Assembly: GCA_902491375.1 (NCBI GenBank)
Contig: CABUHE010000002.1
Coordinates: 1 to 64,000 of the forward strand
Length of the DNA stretch: 64,000 bases
Origin: an uncultured Prevotella sp.
GTDB taxonomy: Bacteria > Bacteroidota > Bacteroidia > Bacteroidales > Bacteroidaceae
Direction: 5' to 3'
Position 1 is the first letter of the stretch, and every line of letters begins with the position of its first letter. The position numbers were made by a program, and so were the translations under genes. Shown piece after piece: positions 8,082 through 17,042 of this stretch. The notes under the pieces are model-generated. The model was not told where the DNA came from. It searched no databases and was given only the letters and a program-made list of their open reading frames with translations.

Positions 8082-10919
8082 TTATTTAGCTTCTTTCTCA
8101 GGCAACATTATTACTTTAACGCTGTTTCCACCAGCGAAGATAACGTCCTTAACAACCTTTGCAACCTTCTCAGGTGTGAGTTCGTTGATTACTTTCTTGT
8201 AATTAGTGTATGTATCAACACCGTACTCATCAAGATTGTTGATTGTGCTAACCCAGTAAGAGTTAGTCTTTGAGTTTTCGTCAGCGCGTTTCAGCATAAG
8301 CTCCTTAACCTTGTTGAGCATATCAGCGTCAACAGTAGTACAGAGTTTCTTTGCCTCTTCTTCCATAATCTTGATAGCCATGTCGCTCTTCTCCGGGTCC
8401 ATCGGGCAGATACCTACGAGTGCGGTGAACGGTGTGTCGCCTCCGAGTGAAGCCATTCCTGTGGCTCCGGCAGAGTAAGCGGCTCCTGCGTCCTCACGTA
8501 TCTTCTTCAGGTAGATCATCTCAAGAACCTGTCCTGCTGCGCTTGCAGCCACTGCATTCTCAAGAGAATACGGGGTTGTGAGGTTGTACCAGTACATGTA
8601 GGCGTTGGCCTTCGGAGTCTCCATCTTGCGTGTGAACTTGTTTTCGGCGTTGCCCTTTGCGTAGGTTGAAACCTTCTTCCAGTTCTCCTTCTTGCCTTTG
8701 GCGGGCAGTGAAGCTATGTACTGCTCGATGAGCGGACGTATTGTAGCCTCGTCGAAGTTGCCCACGATGGTGAATGTGAAGTCGCCTGCGTCAGCTGTAC
8801 GCTCCTTTGCAATCTGCAGGATGCGGTCGTAGTTAACCTTCTTGAGGTCTTCGAGCTTCAGTGTTGCGTAACGTGGATTGTGGCAGTAGAGTGTTGACAT
8901 CAGCGAGTCTGAGAATGCTGCGTCGGGTGAGAGTGCCTGGTTCTTCAAGATTGTCTCAAGTGAAGTCATCAGTTGTGCGTAGCTCTTTTCGTCTTTCTTT
9001 ATATCAGTGAAGTAGAGATAAGTGAGCTGGAACAGTGTTTCGATGTCCTTCGGAGTAGATGTTCCGCTGAGTCCTTCGTGCAGATTGAACAGCTGGAGGT
9101 TTGCGTTAGCCTGCTTGCCTGCAAGAGCTTTCTGGAGTTCTGTGTTACTGAAGTTACCCAGACCACTTGCGCCGATTGCCATGTCGAACAGTTTTGCATT
9201 TACGAGATCTTCCTTGCCAAGCAGTGAAGAACCGCCCTTTGAAGTAGCGTCGATTACCACCTCGTCGTCCTTGAAGTCAGTCTTCTTAAGCAATACACGT
9301 GCGCCGTTAGACAGAGTCAGCTCTTTGTAGCCGAGAGTCTTGTTCTCTTTCTCGCTTACAATCTTACCTTTCTCAGGCATCTTAGCGATGAGCGGCTCCT
9401 GTTTTACATTGTCAACCCATGCTGTGAGGTTCTCGTTGTGAACTTCGTCGATGGCTTTCTTTATGCCTTCAGCAGTCGGGTAAACAGCTCCTTCCTTCTC
9501 TGTGTTGAAGCTCATCACAACGAGGTTGGTGTCGGTTACGCTTACAAGCTCCTTCATTGATTCGTTGATTGCCTCGACAGGAATCATCGGGCTGAGCTGC
9601 TGCATTATCGCATATTCGTCTTCAATTGACGGAATAGGCTCGTTGTCGATGAAGTTGCGTGTGTAGAGTTCGCAGTAAACGTTGTTCTCACGCTTGTTGC
9701 GGTTGGTGTAGATTTTCTCCAACTGGCTCATGTATTCAGACTTAGCACGGGCAAACTCAGTAGGAGTGAAGCCGAATTTAGCGGCACGCATTACTTCGCG
9801 AACGGCTGCTGATATGGCAGCTTCGGTCTGTCCTGGTTTAGGAAGACATGCAACTGTGAATGCGTCTTTTGTCTTTGCGTAGATATAGTCGCCGTCGCTG
9901 ACGAATGCCTGAACATACGGGCAGTCAGGATTCTGTGATACTTCGTTCAGACGAGAGTTAAGCATCTGGAGTGAAAGGTTCAGCGCATACTGCTGTATCA
10001 TGTATGCCATGCTTGTCTTCAGACTGTCGGGCACGTCATCGTGCTTGAACATTATCTGAACGATGTTTATCTGCTGTTCCTTGTCCTTGTCTACAACAAT
10101 GATAGCCTCGTTGTTGTCCGGTACCGGCTCTGCTACTACAGGAGCTGCGTTAGGATCAAGTTTGATGCTGCTGAACATCTCCTTTATCTTCTGCTCGGTG
10201 CGGTCAACATCAACGTCGCCGACAACGATGATTGCCTGATTGTCAGGTCTGTACCATTTGTGATAGTACTGGCGGAGCACTTCGGGCTTGAAGTTCTTGA
10301 CGACTTCCATCGTACCGATAGGCATACGGCGGCCGTACTTGCTGCCCGGATAGATTGTCTCCAGGTTGCGCTCCATCATTCTCTGCGTTGGTGTAGAACG
10401 CATACGCCACTCGTTTTCAATCACACCGCGCTCCTTGTCTATTTCCTCGGTAGAGAGAGTCAGACCGTTAGACCAGTCCTTGAGCACGAGGAGACAAGAG
10501 TCAAGAGCTGCCACGTTCTTTGACGGAACGTTGTCGATGTTGTAGACTGTCTCTGCTATTGAAGTGTACGCATTGAGGTCGCGTCCGAATTCAACGCCTA
10601 TTGAGCGCATATATTCGAGCAGCTTGTCGCCGGGGTAGTTGTCAGAACCGTTGAAGGCCATGTGCTCCAGGAAGTGAGCAAGACCTCTTTGGCTCTCTTC
10701 CTCCTGAATAGAGCCTACACGCTGTGCAATGTAGAAATTGACACGATGTTCGGGATAATCGTTATGGCGGATGTAGTATGTAAGACCGTTAGGCAGCTTG
10801 CCTATTCTTACATCTTTGTCGACCGGGATGGGCGGCATCTGCATTTCTTGCGCCATAACAGCGGCTGCGCTTGCTATGAAAAGCACGGCCACGGCGAATA
10901 GATGTTTAATCTTCATCAT
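8082..10919 (-). CDS. M16 family zinc metallopeptidase (insulinase/pitrilysin-like)
   Basis: A large exported protease of 945 residues from the chosen start (ATGATGAAG at 10919); the frame is open to 10946 but only the shorter form begins with the signal peptide, which ends at VMAQ. The inverted zinc motif HFLEH is at residues 82-86, with the downstream Glu expected in the helix after the NAYTSIAETVY region. Four homologous M16 repeats can be recognised, and as usual only the first carries the metal site. It probably degrades peptides in the periplasm. It stands alone, with a TATATTTG -7-like box at 10951-10944. Confidence 0.9.
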   Translation of the reverse strand: MMKIKHLFAVAVLFIASAAAVMAQEMQMPPIPVDKDVRIGKLPNGLTYYIRHNDYPEHRVNFYIAQRVGSIQEEESQRGLAHFLEHMAFNGSDNYPGDKLLEYMRSIGVEFGRDLNAYTSIAETVYNIDNVPSKNVAALDSCLLVLKDWSNGLTLSTEEIDKERGVIENEWRMRSTPTQRMMERNLETIYPGSKYGRRMPIGTMEVVKNFKPEVLRQYYHKWYRPDNQAIIVVGDVDVDRTEQKIKEMFSSIKLDPNAAPVVAEPVPDNNEAIIVVDKDKEQQINIVQIMFKHDDVPDSLKTSMAYMIQQYALNLSLQMLNSRLNEVSQNPDCPYVQAFVSDGDYIYAKTKDAFTVACLPKPGQTEAAISAAVREVMRAAKFGFTPTEFARAKSEYMSQLEKIYTNRNKRENNVYCELYTRNFIDNEPIPSIEDEYAIMQQLSPMIPVEAINESMKELVSVTDTNLVVMSFNTEKEGAVYPTAEGIKKAIDEVHNENLTAWVDNVKQEPLIAKMPEKGKIVSEKENKTLGYKELTLSNGARVLLKKTDFKDDEVVIDATSKGGSSLLGKEDLVNAKLFDMAIGASGLGNFSNTELQKALAGKQANANLQLFNLHEGLSGTSTPKDIETLFQLTYLYFTDIKKDEKSYAQLMTSLETILKNQALSPDAAFSDSLMSTLYCHNPRYATLKLEDLKKVNYDRILQIAKERTADAGDFTFTIVGNFDEATIRPLIEQYIASLPAKGKKENWKKVSTYAKGNAENKFTRKMETPKANAYMYWYNLTTPYSLENAVAASAAGQVLEMIYLKKIREDAGAAYSAGATGMASLGGDTPFTALVGICPMDPEKSDMAIKIMEEEAKKLCTTVDADMLNKVKELMLKRADENSKTNSYWVSTINNLDEYGVDTYTNYKKVINELTPEKVAKVVKDVIFAGGNSVKVIMLPEKEAK

Positions 10920-11056
10920 AAGAAATGGTTTAAATTGGTTTGACAAATATAGTTTTTTCTTGTATTAACATTATTGATTATCTGCAATATTTAATAAATT
11001 TTATATATTTTGCAGTCCTTAATGTCTGGAATATAAGTTCTTGTTGGAAAATCTGT

Positions 11057-11269
11057 TTATTCCTCCTCGCTGTATCCCAGTATATCTCCGGGCTGGCATC
11101 CCAGCTCACGGCATATAGCTTCAAGCGTACTGAAGCGCACGGCCTTGGCCTTGCCCGTCTTCAGTATTGACAGGTTGGCCTGCGTCAGTCCTACCCGTTC
11201 GGCCAGTTCACCGAGCGATATTTTGCGCTTAGCCATCTCCACGTCGAGGTTTACTATTATTTTTCCCAT
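11057..11269 (-). CDS. Short XRE-type HTH transcriptional regulator
   Basis: A 70-residue protein that is almost entirely one helix-turn-helix domain: KRKISLGELAERVGLTQANLSILKTGKA is followed by FSTLEAICRELGCQPGDILGY, the standard Cro/CI pattern found in YozG-like regulators. It starts 13 bases after the DUF2975 gene, so the pair is one operon. DUF2975 membrane proteins are regularly paired with such a mini-regulator. The TATCG-N5-CGATA sites around the operon promoter are its likely target, so it probably controls its own operon. Confidence 0.88.
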   Translation of the reverse strand: MGKIIVNLDVEMAKRKISLGELAERVGLTQANLSILKTGKAKAVRFSTLEAICRELGCQPGDILGYSEEE

Positions 11270-11282
11270 ACCTTTGCTTTCG

Positions 11283-11936
11283 TTATATGGTGAGCTCCTG
11301 TTCTTCTTTCATCTTCAAACCAATGGCGAATGCCTCTGCGATTACGAGCGAGAACAATCCGAAGAGAATATTGCTCAGGTCGGCAGCCGAGCTGTAATCT
11401 ACAACATATCCGCTCAGGCTGAACGACTGTTGCGCCACGTATGTGTCATAACATCCGTCGGCTGTAACGATTATTCCTGCCGTTAAGAGGCACCAGCCCA
11501 TGGTGCGCAGCAGCCGGATATTGTTGTGTATGAAGATATTGTTGCGGTTTATGTTGCGCACGAAGTAAATAAATGCTACCAGTGCCGCTATTGCCAGTGC
11601 GCCGAAAACCAGTGTGTAGACTACTTTGAATATTGCGGAGAATGTGCTCGTCTGTTCCTTTTTCTGTACCATAAGCTGTGTCGGCCATGCCTGCTGCGAC
11701 TTGCCTGTGGCTTTGTCTGTTATGGTCTGGGCTGTCTGTGATGATATTTCAGCCGGCAGGAGCGATATGTAGCAGTAGTTGCTTGGATCTATTTGTTTAA
11801 CGTCGCGCTTTTCCATGCCATGTCGCATGCCGCTTGTGAAGCCGGTGATAAAAACGTTCGACATAGACAGGATGTCGCATACTAACACCACGAATATCAG
11901 TAGACAGAACAGTTTGAGCTTCTTTTTCATCATCAT
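11283..11936 (-). CDS. DUF2975 family membrane protein
   Basis: 217 residues from the first of three consecutive ATG codons (11936, 11933, 11930); the frame reaches 11987 but its extra N-terminus is unlike the family. Four hydrophobic segments are visible: one near the N-terminus (LFCLLIFVVLV), then after a roughly 80-residue extracytoplasmic loop VVYTLVFGALAIAALVAFIYF, a third around WCLLTAGIIVTA, and a last one (NILFGLFSLVIAEAFAIGL). The role is unknown. Its pairing with the HTH gene suggests a membrane sensor or antagonist of that regulator, which is an inference. Confidence 0.8.
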   Translation of the reverse strand: MMMKKKLKLFCLLIFVVLVCDILSMSNVFITGFTSGMRHGMEKRDVKQIDPSNYCYISLLPAEISSQTAQTITDKATGKSQQAWPTQLMVQKKEQTSTFSAIFKVVYTLVFGALAIAALVAFIYFVRNINRNNIFIHNNIRLLRTMGWCLLTAGIIVTADGCYDTYVAQQSFSLSGYVVDYSSAADLSNILFGLFSLVIAEAFAIGLKMKEEQELTI

Positions 11937-12061
11937 TCTTGTTTGTGTCCTATGTCTGCCGCCGTATATGAAAACGGCGACAGACATTCAGACTGGTTTT
12001 TTATAGTTTTAGAGAGAGTATAGCCTTTATCCTTTAATGTTATTGATATTTGATGATTATT

Positions 12062-12142
12062 TATCGTTTTTCGATATGCAAAGATATAGATTAATTCTTA
12101 ATGCACAAAATAAAATCGATAAAAATTTATCGAAAAACGATA
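12062..12142 (-). promoter_or_regulatory. Promoter with TATCG operator cluster for the DUF2975-HTH operon
   Basis: On the minus strand TTTG (12109-12106), 19 bases, then TATCTTTG (12086-12079) is a full Bacteroidota promoter. It is bracketed by TATCG-TTTTT-CGATA (12062-12076), next to the start site, and TATCG-AAAAA-CGATA (12128-12142), upstream of -33. A further CGATA half-site lies at 12117-12121. The two sites form a perfect inverted pair. The layout fits autoregulation by the downstream HTH protein. Confidence 0.75.
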
Positions 12143-12220
12143 ATTTAATCAATTTTAGATTTTGTTTTCCTTTTTATTCCTGTATTATCGACAGAACGTC
12201 AGTCTGACGTATGTTTTCCA

Positions 12221-12320
12221 GAAGGTGGTCTTTCATGCTCTGAAAGATGCTCTTTTGCGTGGTGAAAGGCCGTCTTTTGCATTGTAAAAGAGCACATATT
12301 GCAAATAAATTGAATATCAG
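12221..12320. repeat. 22-bp modular repeat element B
   Basis: Units start at 12221 (GAAG variant), 12243, 12265 and 12287. Cores are GTGGT, ATGCT, GCCGT and AGCAC, the last with CTTT changed to ATAT. The conserved end (TGAATATCAG, 12311-12320) is on the right. It lies in the divergent gap of 562 bases between the DUF2975 operon and the PCMD gene, which otherwise holds the promoter/operator region on the left and the PCMD -7 box on the right. Confidence 0.75.
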
Positions 12321-12482
12321 TAAGTTACAGACAGACATCCGAAAGGTATGTAAGAAATATCGACTTGTTCCTGTATGGTTTACACTTTGTGTATCGTGTA
12401 AGGCTACACGCAATACATATATTTTAACCATAACCCATTGAAAATTTGACATTTAAAAACTACTTCGCATTTGTTGTTTTCA

Positions 12483-12490
12483 TATCTTTG
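12483..12490 (+). promoter_or_regulatory. TATCTTTG -7 box just upstream of the PCMD gene
   Basis: A perfect -7 box ends 8 bases before the ATG at 12499, with no good -33 at 19-20 bases. If used, the mRNA would have a leader of only about 4 bases, or translation would start at the second ATG (12505). Confidence 0.45.
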
Positions 12491-12498
12491 CGCCCATT

Positions 12499-13458
12499 AT
12501 GGAAATGATAAAGAACATATTACTGGCATGCGCGGCATTCATGGCGACGGCTGAGATGAGTGCCCAAGAGAGAGTTGTGCCGTTGGCATATGGCAATATG
12601 GACCGATGGACCATTCGTAAAGTACATGAGTCTGCCATTATCGGCGGTCATACTAAGACCCTTTATGAGATAGGGCCGAACCGTACGATGGAAGGCAATA
12701 CTCCATACACTAACGGCGGAGGCTCGCCGTGGGGCACATCCAATGTGATGGCAAAGGTCATGGGTGTGGTAAAGACGAACAATTCAGTTTATCGTGACAA
12801 GCGCGGCAGCGGCTGGTGCGCCAAGCTGACCACGCACATCGAGCATGTAAAGGTGCTAGGACTGATGAATATGCACGTGCTGGCGGCAGGTTCAATATTC
12901 CTCGGCGACATGAAAGAGCCGATAACAGGGACAAAGGAAGGGCCCAAGGCGATGAACAACGGTATACCTTTCACCGAACGGCCTAAGGCCGTCAGGTTTG
13001 ATTACTGCGTGCAGGCGGCAGCAAGTCAGAACCGTATAAAGCAAAACGGATTCAGCAAACCGCAGACTGTGCCCGGCCGTGACTATGCGATAGCCGTGCT
13101 GTTTCTGCAAAAGCGTACCGAGGACAAGGCTGGAAACATAACGGCACAGCGCGTCGGCACTATGGTCGTGAAATACGGGAAGAGCACTGGCGGATGGGTA
13201 AACGGAGCTACATATAAAATAATGTATGGCGACATACGCAACAATCCCGACTATGACGCAGCTACCATGGGACTGCGCAGCAACGACTACGCACGCAACA
13301 GCAAGGGTAAAAGCGTGCCTGTGAAGGAGACAGGTTGGGCCGGCGCCAACGATAAGCCTACCCACATGATGCTGCAATTCTCGTCGAGCCACGGCGGCGC
13401 TTACATCGGCTCTGTCGGCAATACGCTGTGGATTGACAATGTTTGTCTGGTATATTAG
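12499..13458 (+). CDS. PCMD-domain secreted protein
   Basis: A 319-residue exported protein with a signal peptide ending around EMSAQ. The rest matches the Bacteroidota PCMD family (putative carbohydrate metabolism domain): an N-terminal GNMDRW strand, the GTSNV segment, GSGWCAKL, LAAGSIFLGDM and the C-terminal LWIDNVCL strand, typical of a beta-sandwich. These proteins are usually surface or secreted and often lie near glycan-use genes, but the biochemical role is not established. It is a single-gene unit, followed after 72 bases by the phosphoethanolamine transferase gene on the same strand. Confidence 0.75.
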   Translation: MEMIKNILLACAAFMATAEMSAQERVVPLAYGNMDRWTIRKVHESAIIGGHTKTLYEIGPNRTMEGNTPYTNGGGSPWGTSNVMAKVMGVVKTNNSVYRDKRGSGWCAKLTTHIEHVKVLGLMNMHVLAAGSIFLGDMKEPITGTKEGPKAMNNGIPFTERPKAVRFDYCVQAAASQNRIKQNGFSKPQTVPGRDYAIAVLFLQKRTEDKAGNITAQRVGTMVVKYGKSTGGWVNGATYKIMYGDIRNNPDYDAATMGLRSNDYARNSKGKSVPVKETGWAGANDKPTHMMLQFSSSHGGAYIGSVGNTLWIDNVCLVY

Positions 13459-13530
13459 GCACTGACCGGCACGACCTGACGGTGTGAGATATACCGTGTG
13501 TTGTATGTAATTTAATGTTTTTAAAGTCTG

Positions 13531-15267
13531 ATGAAGGATAACAATAAGCATTTCATATTCGGCCGTTTTTCCTCAACGGCAGGGCAAGTGTGGCGCAGAC
13601 GCTGCCCGGTTGTTCTGTTCTGGCTGACCATAGCGGTGCTGGCAATTCCCAACATAGCACTCTGTTTTACTGAGAGAATGACTTTTACGGCTGGTCTTAC
13701 AAATGTTCTGCTGCCGTGTTCGGTGGTGTGGCTGCTTATGACTCTAAGCCGGCGTTCGGGTAAAATGACGTGGTTCATGTTTCCGCTTATATTCTTCGCC
13801 GCGTTCCAGATAGTGCTTCTCTATCTGTTCGGCCACTCGATTATAGCGGTAGACATGTTTCTCAATCTCGTTACTACCAATCCGGGCGAGGCTTTCGAGC
13901 TGCTCGACAATCTGCTTCCTGCCATCGCGATAGTTGTGGTTCTGTATGTACCGCTGCTCGTTATGGCAACGGTGTCGCTGCGTAGCAGGGATATGCTCGA
14001 TATGTTTTTTATCCGCCGGCAACGCCGTATGGCGCTTGTGGCGGTGGCGGCAGGCGCGTTGAGCCTCGGCGCAAGCTATGCAGCTGACCGCGAATACAGT
14101 GCCAGAATACAGATGTATCCTATAAACGTGTTCTACAATCTGGCGCTTGCCGTTGAACGTTCGGAGGTTACAGCCGCCTACGCCGGCAGTTCGGCAGGAT
14201 TCAGGAGCTATTCAAAGGCTACTCATCCCGACAGTCTGCGCGAGGTATATGTACTCGTTATAGGCGAGACGGCGAGGGCTTACAGCTTCAGTCTGTACGG
14301 CTACGGGCGCAAGACCACGCCTTTGCTTGAGCGCACGGAAGGCCTTGTGGCGTTTACGGATGTGCTTACACAGTCGAACACTACGCACAAGAGCGTGCCG
14401 ATGCTGATGTCGGCGGCAAGGGCAGAGGACTATGAACGCATATACCGTGAGAAAGGAATAATAACCGCTTTCAAGGAAGCAGGATTCCATACCGTGTTCA
14501 TTTCAAACCAGCTGCCTAACCGTTCGTTCATCGACTTCTTCGGAGAAGAGGCTGACGAGTGGGAGTTTATAAAGGAGAAATCAGCCGGAAAGGGCATTGT
14601 CTACGACAGTGATATGCTGCCGATTGTAAAAAATGTGCTGGCTAAGGGGCGCCGGAAAGAGTTTATCGTGCTGCATACTTATGGCTCGCATTTCAATTAC
14701 CGTGAGCGGTACAGGCCTGAATCAGCCGTGTTTAAGCCCGATAACGCCAGCGAGGCAAAGTCGGCTAACCGTGCGTCGCTTATCAATGCGTATGACAACT
14801 CGATACGGAGTACAGACAAGTTCCTGCACGACCTGATAACACTGCTCGGCAAGAGCGGTGCCGCTTCAGCCATGCTTTACACGTCGGACCACGGCGAGAA
14901 TATCTTTGACGACAGCCGTCAGATATTCCTGCACGCCTCGCCGGTGCCGTCGTTTTATGAACTTCATGTGCCGTTTATCATCTGGACGTCAGCCTCTTAC
15001 CGCCATGATTTCGCGCCGGAGGTGGCTGCTCTCAACGCCAACCGCCGTAAGAGCGTGGCCAGCAGTGCGTCGGTTTACCATACTATGCTCGGCCTTGCCG
15101 GTATAGATACGCCTCTGCGCAACGACAGTCTGTCGGTGGCGAGCAGCATGTTTACGCCTGCTGAGAGTATGTATCTTAACGACCATAACGAGGCTGTGCC
15201 CGTAAATAAGATAATGAGAGACAAGGAAGACTTCATAATGATGGACAAGGTGAAGGCTGCCAGATGA
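13531..15267 (+). CDS. Inner-membrane phosphoethanolamine transferase (EptA-like)
   Basis: 578 residues. About 200 N-terminal residues contain several transmembrane helices, and a periplasmic sulfatase-fold domain follows. Catalytic landmarks are visible: VLVIGETARAYSFSLYGYGRKTTP holds the metal-binding Glu, SNTTHKSVPM holds the likely Thr nucleophile, and YTSDHGEN is the C-terminal metal motif. The family transfers phosphoethanolamine from phosphatidylethanolamine to lipid A or core sugars, which lowers surface charge and can protect against cationic peptides. The exact acceptor cannot be told from sequence. The 3' end runs into repeat element C. Confidence 0.85.
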   Translation: MKDNNKHFIFGRFSSTAGQVWRRRCPVVLFWLTIAVLAIPNIALCFTERMTFTAGLTNVLLPCSVVWLLMTLSRRSGKMTWFMFPLIFFAAFQIVLLYLFGHSIIAVDMFLNLVTTNPGEAFELLDNLLPAIAIVVVLYVPLLVMATVSLRSRDMLDMFFIRRQRRMALVAVAAGALSLGASYAADREYSARIQMYPINVFYNLALAVERSEVTAAYAGSSAGFRSYSKATHPDSLREVYVLVIGETARAYSFSLYGYGRKTTPLLERTEGLVAFTDVLTQSNTTHKSVPMLMSAARAEDYERIYREKGIITAFKEAGFHTVFISNQLPNRSFIDFFGEEADEWEFIKEKSAGKGIVYDSDMLPIVKNVLAKGRRKEFIVLHTYGSHFNYRERYRPESAVFKPDNASEAKSANRASLINAYDNSIRSTDKFLHDLITLLGKSGAASAMLYTSDHGENIFDDSRQIFLHASPVPSFYELHVPFIIWTSASYRHDFAPEVAALNANRRKSVASSASVYHTMLGLAGIDTPLRNDSLSVASSMFTPAESMYLNDHNEAVPVNKIMRDKEDFIMMDKVKAAR

Positions 15268-15303
15268 CAGATAGCTCTGTCGGCAGCCGTGAGCTGTTTT
15301 CTG

Positions 15304-15403
15304 AAAGATGCTCTTTTGCAATGTGAAAGGGCACCTTTTACGTGCTAAAAGGCCGTCTTTTACAACATAAAAGACGGCCTTTTGTAAGTATACTGATTAT
15401 CAG
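15304..15403. repeat. 22-bp modular repeat element C
   Basis: Units start at 15304, 15326, 15348 and 15370. Cores are ATGCT, GGCAC, GCCGT and ACGGC. Units 3 and 4 are perfect reverse complements and can form a 16-bp stem with a 5-base loop, which may also end transcription. The conserved end CTGATTATCAG (15393-15403) is on the right. It lies between the convergent eptA-like and xerD genes. Confidence 0.85.
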
Positions 15404-15451
15404 TTGTTTATAGACTTATTGACGATTGCCGGCTGACTTGTTGCCGGATGG

Positions 15452-16378
15452 TTATTCGCTGTTGTTGTGCTTCATGTTGCGCGGATGATGTTCAAGTATC
15501 TCGCGGCGCAGTTCGTGGGTGTCGATATGGGTGTATATCTCGGTTGTGCCTATACTCTCGTGTCCCAGCATGGCCTGTATGGCACGCAGGTCGGCTCCTC
15601 CGGCGAGCAGAGCGGTGGCGAAGCTGTGGCGGAGAGTGTGCGGACTGATTGTCTTGTTGATGCCGGCGTCAGCCCCGAGCCGTTTTATCATTATCAGAAT
15701 CATTGTGCGTGTAAGGTGTGCGCCACGGCGGTTGAGAAACACGTAGTCCTCCTCACCGGGCTTTATGTCCATCTGGTCGCGGTCTGTGAACCACAGTTTT
15801 AGCTGTTTGATGGCGCTCTCTGATATTGGCACAAGCCGCTCCTTGCGCCCTTTACCGATAACTCTGACGAAGTGTTCGTCAAGATAAAGGTCAGACAGAT
15901 GCAGCGTTACAAGCTCGCTGACGCGCAGTCCGCAGCTGAAAAGCACTTCGATTATGGCCTTGTTACGCTGTCCTTCCCATTTTGTAAGGTCAATGGCCTG
16001 TTCAAGACGGTCGACCTCCTCGGTGGTAAGAACTTCCGGCAGATGGTCGCCGAGCTGTGGCGATTCAAGCAGTTCAGACGGGTCTTCGGCTATATATCCG
16101 TCCATTTGCAGAAAATGATAGAACGTTCTGACACCGCTGAGAATGCGGCACTGTGAGCGTGCGCCTACCTTCTTTGTATGAAGATTGGCGGCAAACGCCT
16201 GAAGGTCTTCCAGCTTTGCGGTGAGCGGTTCGATGCCCTGCTCATTGAAATAAGCCAGAAGTTTCTCTATATCATGCGAGTAAGCGTCGAGAGTGTTGGG
16301 CGTGAAGTTGCGTTCAAGTTTCATGTAGCGCAGGTATGCGGCTATAAGATTAGACGTCTTTTTGTTTACTGTTTCCAT
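15452..16378 (-). CDS. xerD: Site-specific tyrosine recombinase XerD
   Basis: Resolves chromosome dimers at dif together with XerC. 308 residues with an N-terminal SAM-like core-binding domain (LEAYLRYMKLERNFTPNTLDAYSHD-type region, about 1-100) and a C-terminal catalytic domain. Catalytic residues are visible: Arg in GLRVSEL, Lys in the VIGKGRKER hairpin, HTLRH, the second His in LGHESIGTTEIYTH and its Tyr. It is transcribed away from aroQ with 131 bases between them, a usual Bacteroidales arrangement. Nothing around it suggests a mobile-element integrase. Confidence 0.92.
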   Translation of the reverse strand: METVNKKTSNLIAAYLRYMKLERNFTPNTLDAYSHDIEKLLAYFNEQGIEPLTAKLEDLQAFAANLHTKKVGARSQCRILSGVRTFYHFLQMDGYIAEDPSELLESPQLGDHLPEVLTTEEVDRLEQAIDLTKWEGQRNKAIIEVLFSCGLRVSELVTLHLSDLYLDEHFVRVIGKGRKERLVPISESAIKQLKLWFTDRDQMDIKPGEEDYVFLNRRGAHLTRTMILIMIKRLGADAGINKTISPHTLRHSFATALLAGGADLRAIQAMLGHESIGTTEIYTHIDTHELRREILEHHPRNMKHNNSE

Positions 16379-16509
16379 TTATTTTATTACTTTTGCAGCG
16401 TGGCGCGGCCGTTTTGTTTCTGTGTGCCGTTTATGTCTCGTGCCGTGTGTGGCATGCAGGCTGAGGCTCGGTGCCGCGCAAGTGCAAAGTTAAAAATTTT
16501 AATCCGAAT

Positions 16510-16938
16510 ATGAAAATATTAGTATTGAACGGCCCCAATCTCAATCTCTTGGGAGTAAGGGAGCCGGGCATTTACGGCAACAGCTCGTTTGACGACTATC
16601 TGCCGAAGCTGCGTGGGGCTTTTCCTGGCGTAGAGATTGATTATTTTCAGAGCAACATCGAGGGCGTGATGATAGACAAGATGCAGGAGGTAGGCTTCAC
16701 TTACGACGGCATTGTGCTAAACGCCGGTGCCTATACGCACACCAGCATAGCCCTTCAGGACTGCATCAGGTCGTTGAAGTGTCCTGTCATTGAGGTGCAT
16801 ATCTCGAATGTACACAAGCGCGAGGAGTTCCGCCACAAGTCGATGATATCGTGTGTGTGTCTTGGAGTGATATGCGGTTTCGGGTTAGACTCTTACCGCC
16901 TTGCTGTCGAGGCGCTTGTGCTTAACAGCAGTAAGTAG
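16510..16938 (+). CDS. aroQ: Type II 3-dehydroquinate dehydratase
   Basis: Third step of the shikimate pathway; 142 residues from the ATG at 16510, because MKILVLNGPNLNLLG is the family N-terminus. The frame extends upstream to 16471 without similarity. Signature elements are present: NGPNLNLLGVREPGIYG with the catalytic Tyr, QSNIEG, LNAGAYTHTS with the ligand Asn, and EVHISNVHKREEFRHKS. It is divergent from xerD. Confidence 0.95.
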   Translation: MKILVLNGPNLNLLGVREPGIYGNSSFDDYLPKLRGAFPGVEIDYFQSNIEGVMIDKMQEVGFTYDGIVLNAGAYTHTSIALQDCIRSLKCPVIEVHISNVHKREEFRHKSMISCVCLGVICGFGLDSYRLAVEALVLNSSK

Positions 16939-17042
16939 CCTTTGCCGTTTGATATTCAGACTGTTACGCCTGCTGTTGAGGCTTGTACGGCAGCGCATAA
17001 AGGCAGCTGAAGCTGAGCAAATCATTATTTTAAACTTAGAAA

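Noticed and set aside
15452..16378. Tyrosine recombinase as integrase of a mobile element
   Set aside because: Sequence and neighbourhood (divergent aroQ) fit housekeeping XerD, and no attachment sites or phage genes are near.
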